Positions 50,164 to 54,826 of a stretch of 54,826 nt of DNA are shown here, piece after piece. Within the stretch, counting starts at the first letter, position 1. Every line of letters begins with the position of its first letter. Source of the DNA: Alistipes sp. (GTDB lineage: Bacteria; Bacteroidota; Bacteroidia; Bacteroidales; Rikenellaceae); the NCBI GenBank assembly GCA_017647025.1, contig JAGCLL010000054.1, positions 1 to 54,826 of the forward strand, given 5' to 3'. The notes under the pieces are model-generated. The model was given only the letters and a program-made list of their open reading frames with translations. It was not told where the DNA came from and did no database searches. The position numbers and the translations under genes are program-made.

Positions 50164-51228
50164 CTACATCAACACCTTGTGATATGCCTCACGAAGGGCT
50201 CCCGAAGCGAGAGTTATACGACCACAACGGGTGTAGCCAAGTTTTTTAAGTAGTGAACGCATCGCCACATTATCACGATGAGTATCAATGCGAATATCTT
50301 TGATTTCTCGCTCAGCACACAACTCCTCCACAAAGTGCAAAATCTCCAACGCTACACCTTTTCGGCGACATTCGTCAGCCACCGCAATTCGATGTACCAC
50401 AGCATAAGGTTTTTCGTTTAGCCACCCACGACCTTTTATCACAGAATAGGTTGGCTCGCCCGCAAAAGATAACACAAAAGTAGCCACAATAACTCCATTG
50501 TACTCAACGATATAATTGCTACCACTTAAAATATCACTTGATATTATTTCCTGCGTCGGATAGCCATCCTGCCACTGGTCTACTCCCTGCACTCGAAACC
50601 AATTTTGAGCATCGGCAACCAACTCCATAATTCGTTCCAAGTCTGCACCTTCTCCTTTGCGAAAACGAAGATTTTTGCGAATGCCTTTGAGTTGGCGATT
50701 TAACTCCTTTTCACGACCACCCGTAACTTTATCGAGCAGGGCGTGAAACTCTGCAGAGTGGTTGTGATGCACCGTGTGGCACAACTCGTGCAGCACCACA
50801 AACTCCTGCAAATGGGTTGGCAAGGTCATCAAAAAGAGCGAAAGCGAAAGATTATTCTGCGAGGTGCAACACCCCCATTTCGAACGAGTTGCACGAATTG
50901 TTACTCGCCCATATCGAAAGCCGTGTTGCTGTGCCAATCTCTCCACCATTGCAGGCAACACCCGCTTTGCCTCTCGGCGCAAAGCCTCAATCTGCGCAGA
51001 GGTGTAATCTCCACCCTGCATCGCCCTCTCGGCAACCTTCTCTCGCATCTGCAACACCCACTCCGCCTTCTCCTCCAAAAAGCGCAAAGCCCTTGCCGTA
51101 GACACAATACGAGGATAGGACAATCGCACCTCGCCACTCGGCTTTACCGAGAGCGAAATGCGACTTGTAGTCCAGCGCTGGCGCAACAAAATATCGCCAA
51201 GACGAGGGTGTTTGTAGACCTTATCCAA
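50164..51228 (-). CDS. YgjP-type metallopeptidase fused to GNAT acetyltransferase
   Basis: 354 residues, TTG start at 51228. Residues 1-190 are a complete YgjP/DUF45 (M48-like) metallopeptidase: RISLSVKPSGEVRLSYP opening, RATRSKWGCCTSQNNLSLS (family hallmark), and the zinc motif HELCH (147-151) with His157 in HNHSAEF as third ligand. Residues about 195-354 are a GNAT N-acetyltransferase: LVADAQNWFRVQGVDQWQDG at its start and the acetyl-CoA loop HRIAVADECRRKGVALEIL (motif RRKGVA, 288-293). Both parts look functional. No stop or frameshift separates them. It is last in the rpe-ABC-F-rlmB group, 14 bp after rlmB. Confidence 0.88.
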   Translation of the reverse strand: MDKVYKHPRLGDILLRQRWTTSRISLSVKPSGEVRLSYPRIVSTARALRFLEEKAEWVLQMREKVAERAMQGGDYTSAQIEALRREAKRVLPAMVERLAQQHGFRYGRVTIRATRSKWGCCTSQNNLSLSLFLMTLPTHLQEFVVLHELCHTVHHNHSAEFHALLDKVTGGREKELNRQLKGIRKNLRFRKGEGADLERIMELVADAQNWFRVQGVDQWQDGYPTQEIISSDILSGSNYIVEYNGVIVATFVLSFAGEPTYSVIKGRGWLNEKPYAVVHRIAVADECRRKGVALEILHFVEELCAEREIKDIRIDTHRDNVAMRSLLKKLGYTRCGRITLASGALREAYHKVLM

Positions 51229-51242
51229 TAGTTTATATGATT

Positions 51243-51971
51243 TTATCCAATGCGCTGACGCACAACCTCATAAATCATAATCGCCGCAGCAGCCGACACA
51301 TTCAACGACTCGATTGCACCAATCATCGGAATTGCCAACTGCTCGTCGCACAACTTCAAAACCTCCTTCGAAATACCATTCTCCTCCGAGCCCATAACAA
51401 TCACGGTCGGCTTGGTCAAGTCGGCATCATACATCAACTTACGGCTATGCTCCGTAGCGGCAACAATCTGGAAGCCATCGGCCTGCAACGACTTCAAGGT
51501 ATTGCGGATTGAGCCTACGCGAGCCACCGGAATACGAGTCAAAGCACCCGCCGACGAGCGAATAGACTCCGCATTTACCGGCGCAGAGTTCTTCAACGAT
51601 GAGATAATGCCGTGAGCACCCGCACACTCTGCCGAACGGGCAATACCGCCGAAATTGCGCACATCGGTAACATTATCGAACACGATAATAAGCGGTGTTT
51701 CGTCCTCTGGAACACGGTCCAAAATATCCTGCACCTCGACATACTCTATTGCAGCAATTACAGCCACCACGCCCTGATGGTTGCCACGAGTCATACGATT
51801 TAACTTCTCGACTGGCACCTCCTGATAGTGGCGGCGATGACGATAGCATAAATCTTTCAAATCCATCATCAACTGACCTTCAGCACCCTTGCGAATATAA
51901 ATTTTCTCAATTTGCTTGCCCGACTCGATAGCCTCGGCTACGGGGCGAATACCAAAAACAATGTTCTCCAT
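51243..51971 (-). CDS. rlmB: 23S rRNA 2'-O-methyltransferase RlmB (TrmH family)
   Basis: 242 residues, SPOUT-fold methyltransferase. The N-terminal substrate-binding domain opens with VFGIRPVAEAIESGKQIEKIYI; the knotted SAM domain carries motif 1 (IVFDNVTDVRNFGGIARSAE), motif 2 (VIVMGSEENGIS) and motif 3 (AIPMIGAIESLNVSAAAAIM). It methylates the ribose of a guanosine in 23S rRNA (Gm2251 in E. coli). It starts 1 bp after the ABC-F stop codon. Confidence 0.94.
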   Translation of the reverse strand: MENIVFGIRPVAEAIESGKQIEKIYIRKGAEGQLMMDLKDLCYRHRRHYQEVPVEKLNRMTRGNHQGVVAVIAAIEYVEVQDILDRVPEDETPLIIVFDNVTDVRNFGGIARSAECAGAHGIISSLKNSAPVNAESIRSSAGALTRIPVARVGSIRNTLKSLQADGFQIVAATEHSRKLMYDADLTKPTVIVMGSEENGISKEVLKLCDEQLAIPMIGAIESLNVSAAAAIMIYEVVRQRIG

Positions 51972-51972
51972 A

Positions 51973-53904
51973 TTATTGTTGCTCTGTTATTTCTACTTCG
52001 TAAGAGGCTTTTTCCCACTCGTGCATAAGGTGGTCGTAACGCCCCTTCAATTCATCATACGCCTTGTAATCGTCGGCATTATAGTCAGTTGCCGAAGCAA
52101 AGCGAGCATCATACTCGGCAATTTTCGACTCCACATCGGCCAACTCAGCCTCTATCATCTCCACATTTTTGCGAAGTTTGCGCAGCAACTTCTCCTGCTC
52201 CTTCTTCTGCTCATAGGAGAGTTTACCCGACGACGCAGGCTCACTCTTTGAGGTGGCTGCGACGGGAGCCTTGCGCTCAATCTCTCGCAAATTCTCCACC
52301 TTGCGCTTCTCGAGGAAGTAGTAGATACCGCCCAGATACTCTCGCACGCCCCCATCTCGAAACTCGTAGACCTTATCAACTATGCCATCGAGGAACTCAC
52401 GGTCGTGCGACACTACAACCACCGTTCCGTCGAACTTCTGCAATGCCGTTTTGAGAATATCCTTCGAGCGCATATCCATATGGTTTGTAGGCTCATCGAG
52501 AATAAGGAGGTTGTGTGGTTCGAGCATCATTCTCGCCATAGCGAGGCGGGAGCGCTCGCCACCAGAGAGGACTTTCACCTTCTTATCCACATCCTCACCT
52601 CGGAACAAGAATGCACCCAAAATATCACGCAGGCGAGTACGAATATCGCCCACCGCCACCCTATCGAGCGTGTCGTAGACGGTAAACTCGCCATTCATCA
52701 AGTCGTCCTGATTCTGGGCATAGTAGCCAACGCTGACATTTGCTCCAATTTTAATCTCGCCCTCCGACTGTTCCAACTCGCCAATCAACATACGGGCAAA
52801 GGTGGTCTTACCTTCGCCATTACGACCTACAAGCGCAATTTTATCGCCCTTATGAATAGTAAACTCCGCACCCGAGAACACTCTGTGGTCGCCAAATGCT
52901 TTTCCTACGCCCTTAATATCCGCCACAATCTGTCCCGAACGAGGTGCAGGGGGAAATTTAATGTTGAGAGTTGCCAAATCCTCCTCCTCGACCTCGATGC
53001 GTTCCAACTTATCGAGTTGCTTGATGCGAGATTGCACCTGATTGGACTTGGTCGGCTTATAGCGGAACTTCTCGATAAACTCCTCGCTCTTTTCGATTAG
53101 TCGCTGCTGATTTTGGTATGCCGCCAACTGCTGGGCTCTACGCTCGGCACGAAGCGTTACAAAGTGCGAGTAAGGCACTTTGTAGTCGTAAATTTTACCC
53201 AGCGAGAGTTCGATTGTGCGAGTGGTTACATTATCCAGAAATGCACGGTCGTGCGAAATCAACAACACCGCACCGTTGTAGTTTTTCAGATAATCCTCCA
53301 ACCACTGAATAGACTCGATGTCGAGGTGGTTAGTCGGCTCATCGAGCAGGAAAATCGAAGGTCGTCGCAGGAGCAACTTCGCCAACTCGATACGCATACG
53401 CCAACCGCCCGAGAACTCTCGTGTAGGTTTCTCGAACTCCTCACGACGGAAGCCGAGACCAAGCAGCGTCTTTTCGATGTCGGCATCACGGGTATCACCT
53501 CCGAGAATGTGATAACGGTCGTTTGCATCGTTCAGACGGTGCAATAACTTCTCGTACTCCTCGCTCTCGTAGTCGGTACGCACAGCAATCTCGGCAGTCA
53601 ATCGCTCAATCTCCGCCTCGATTGCCAGCACCTCCTCGAAAGCCTTTGCAGTTTCAGCAATGAGCGTCGTAGTATCTGCCACCTGCATCTGCTGTGGCAA
53701 ATAACCGATTGTGCACTCCGCAGTCTTGGTTACAGCACCCGAGGTGGGCTGCTGCAACCCTGCAATAAGTTTGAGTATTGTTGTTTTTCCCGCTCCGTTT
53801 TTGCCGACCAGACCGATGCGCTCCTTCGGGTTTACGAGGAACGAAATACCATCGAACAAGGTCCAACCGCCAAAACTTACGGTGAGATTATCTACTGAAA
53901 TCAT
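51973..53904 (-). CDS. ABC-F family ATPase
   Basis: 643 residues, two ATP-binding cassettes without membrane segments. Walker A motifs are GLVGKNGAGKTT (31-42) and LVGRNGEGKTT; signatures are FSGGWRMRIELAKLL and LSGGERSRLAMARMML; each is followed by a Walker B with LLDEPTNHLD or ILDEPTNHMD. The linker between cassettes (about 235-315) is basic and helical (the P-site tRNA-interaction motif of ABC-F factors), and the C-terminal 90 residues form a charged coiled coil, as in Uup/YdiF. Such proteins act on the ribosome. The ATG overlaps the rpe stop codon (TAATG). Confidence 0.94.
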   Translation of the reverse strand: MISVDNLTVSFGGWTLFDGISFLVNPKERIGLVGKNGAGKTTILKLIAGLQQPTSGAVTKTAECTIGYLPQQMQVADTTTLIAETAKAFEEVLAIEAEIERLTAEIAVRTDYESEEYEKLLHRLNDANDRYHILGGDTRDADIEKTLLGLGFRREEFEKPTREFSGGWRMRIELAKLLLRRPSIFLLDEPTNHLDIESIQWLEDYLKNYNGAVLLISHDRAFLDNVTTRTIELSLGKIYDYKVPYSHFVTLRAERRAQQLAAYQNQQRLIEKSEEFIEKFRYKPTKSNQVQSRIKQLDKLERIEVEEEDLATLNIKFPPAPRSGQIVADIKGVGKAFGDHRVFSGAEFTIHKGDKIALVGRNGEGKTTFARMLIGELEQSEGEIKIGANVSVGYYAQNQDDLMNGEFTVYDTLDRVAVGDIRTRLRDILGAFLFRGEDVDKKVKVLSGGERSRLAMARMMLEPHNLLILDEPTNHMDMRSKDILKTALQKFDGTVVVVSHDREFLDGIVDKVYEFRDGGVREYLGGIYYFLEKRKVENLREIERKAPVAATSKSEPASSGKLSYEQKKEQEKLLRKLRKNVEMIEAELADVESKIAEYDARFASATDYNADDYKAYDELKGRYDHLMHEWEKASYEVEITEQQ

Positions 53905-54554
53905 TATGCGTTCAAAATGTCAATTATTGCTTGCTGTGGACTCTCGGCATTGAAGACCGACGAGCCTGCCACAGCCACATTCACACCCGCATCGTAAACC
54001 TCACGGGCATTTTTTGCCGAGATGCCGCCATCAATCTCTATGAGGCAGTTGTAGCCCTTTTCATCAATCACCTTGCGCAATGCACGCACCTTATCGAGAG
54101 AGTGTGGCATAAACGACTGACCACCGAAACCGGGCTCGACGCTCATAACCAACACCAAATCCAACTCCGAGAGGTAGTCAAGAACAGCCTCTACGGGTGT
54201 TCCGGGCTTGATGCTCACTCCCGCTTTTGCACCCGCAGCCTTTATCTCGGCTATCGCAGCACGAGGATCGGCACACGCCTCGTGGTGGAATACCACATAA
54301 TCTGCGCCCTCCTCCACAAAGCGCTTCGCATACCTCTCTGGCTCGACAATCATCAAATGCACATCTAAAACCTTTGATGTCGCCTTGCGCACCGCCTTCA
54401 TCACTGGGAAGCCCAACGAAATGTTTGGCACAAATACGCCATCCATAATATCGATATGCACCCACTCGGCTACCGAGCGATCGAGCATTTTAATATCCCT
54501 TTCGAGGTTACCAAAGTCGGCAGAAAGAATCGAAGGAGCAACTATTCTCGTCAT
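53904..54554 (-). CDS. rpe: Ribulose-phosphate 3-epimerase
   Basis: 216 residues from ATG 54554. TIM-barrel motifs: IVAPSILSADFGNLERDI, HIDIMDGVFVPNISLG (metal-binding His/Asp), LDVHLMIVEP, SVEPGFGGQSFMP and EIDGGISAKNAREV. It interconverts ribulose 5-phosphate and xylulose 5-phosphate in the pentose phosphate pathway. An in-frame start at 54584 would place the protein start inside the predicted promoter boxes, so I use 54554. First gene of the four-gene minus-strand group. Confidence 0.96.
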   Translation of the reverse strand: MTRIVAPSILSADFGNLERDIKMLDRSVAEWVHIDIMDGVFVPNISLGFPVMKAVRKATSKVLDVHLMIVEPERYAKRFVEEGADYVVFHHEACADPRAAIAEIKAAGAKAGVSIKPGTPVEAVLDYLSELDLVLVMSVEPGFGGQSFMPHSLDKVRALRKVIDEKGYNCLIEIDGGISAKNAREVYDAGVNVAVAGSSVFNAESPQQAIIDILNA

Positions 54555-54572
54555 AGCATCTCTATTTTTTTG

Positions 54573-54589
54573 CAAAAATAGCAAAAATA
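54573..54589 (-). promoter_or_regulatory. Twin -7 promoter boxes of the rpe group
   Basis: Two minus-strand TATTTTTG boxes, at 54573-54580 and 54582-54589, each fit TAnnTTTG and lie 18-35 bp before the rpe ATG. They may provide two nearby transcription starts. AT-richness makes a chance match possible. Confidence 0.42.
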
Positions 54590-54617
54590 AACTAAAAACG
54601 AATAACTTTTTACCAGA

Positions 54618-54826
54618 TAGTTGAGAGTAGAGAGTTTAAGGGGAGTAAGGAGTCTAAGGAGTTTAAGGAATATAAGGAATATAAGGAAAGAGCATTAAAC
54701 TCATTAAACTCATTAAATACCCTACCCCCCACACCTCCCTCTCAAAAAAATTGCACTTTTTGAATAAAAAATCAACATTGTTCATATTTTATTAAAAATA
54801 ATAATAATTTATTAAAAAACTTGATA
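54618..54826. repeat. Low-complexity intergenic repeat region
   Basis: No gene is visible. The segment holds a GAGAGTAGAGAG word, then about five degenerate 9-10 bp units of the type TAAGGAGT / TATAAGGAA (54640-54690), then three CTCATTAAA-like units (54694-54717), a C-rich patch (54721-54743) and finally AT-rich sequence to the window end. Confidence 0.6.

Noticed and set aside
54640-54720. Short repeats that could be a CRISPR array
   Set aside because: Units are only 9-10 bp, degenerate and without spacers; no cas genes are present.

Overview
The window is chromosomal DNA from a member of the Bacteroidales (phylum Bacteroidota), possibly an Alistipes/Rikenellaceae-like gut lineage; the order is well supported, the genus is a guess. 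Evidence: TonB-dependent receptors with an N-terminal carboxypeptidase-regulatory-like domain, BACON/choice-of-anchor lipoproteins, a DUF5689 lipoprotein, a long Bacteroidota-type YidC, a DUF349 repeat protein, and promoters of the Bacteroidota form (TAnnTTTG at -7, TTTG at -33) in front of many genes. Coding density is high, all genes look intact apart from the one cut by the left edge, and I see no phage, transposase, CRISPR array, tRNA or rRNA.

Layout. 1-3048 (+): 3' part of a TPR protein and an MFS transporter. 3092-5177 (-): a glycosyltransferase, a bacterioferritin and a small HTH regulator, with a 26-bp perfect inverted repeat between the first two. 5367-6098 (+): acyl-ACP thioesterase. 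6209-9031 (-): M16 zinc protease with a near-consensus promoter. 9238-18931 (-): a five-gene export/surface operon: large multidomain lipoprotein, DNA/RNA non-specific endonuclease lipoprotein, secreted endonuclease/exonuclease/phosphatase (EEP) protein, TonB-dependent receptor and DUF5689 lipoprotein. I read it as a nucleic-acid capture, cleavage and uptake locus and consider it the most interesting system in the window. 19223-20635 (-): dnaA. 20912-25724 (+): phosphohexomutase, sn-glycerol-1-phosphate dehydrogenase (EgsA/AraM type) and two tandem secreted glycerophosphodiester phosphodiesterases.

25798-33335: DUF486 membrane protein (-), SDR oxidoreductase, argS, obgE and a plug-reduced TonB-receptor-like barrel protein joined to obgE by a TAATG overlap (all +), then an OmpR-type response regulator (-). 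33408-36201 (-): a small conserved protein, an OmpA-like exported protein and an NhaC antiporter. 36329-43530 (+): DUF349 protein, yidC, 3'-5' exonuclease, MATE exporter; then hpt, queE and an FtsB/DivIC-like protein. 43535-46382 (-): thiL, flippase, aroQ. 46541-48693 (-): phosphotransacylase and acetate kinase (acyl-CoA to acid plus ATP). 48881-54554 (-): pseudouridine synthase, then rpe, ABC-F ATPase, rlmB and a YgjP-type metalloprotease fused to a GNAT acetyltransferase, tightly packed.

Non-coding structure of note: two about 120-bp hairpin elements at 29011-29133 and 46416-46536 share loop sequences and keep paired arms despite different arm sequences, so they belong to one structured repeat family. 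Two genes have the -7 box only 4 nt before the start codon, suggesting leaderless mRNAs. Strong intrinsic terminators separate most convergent units.
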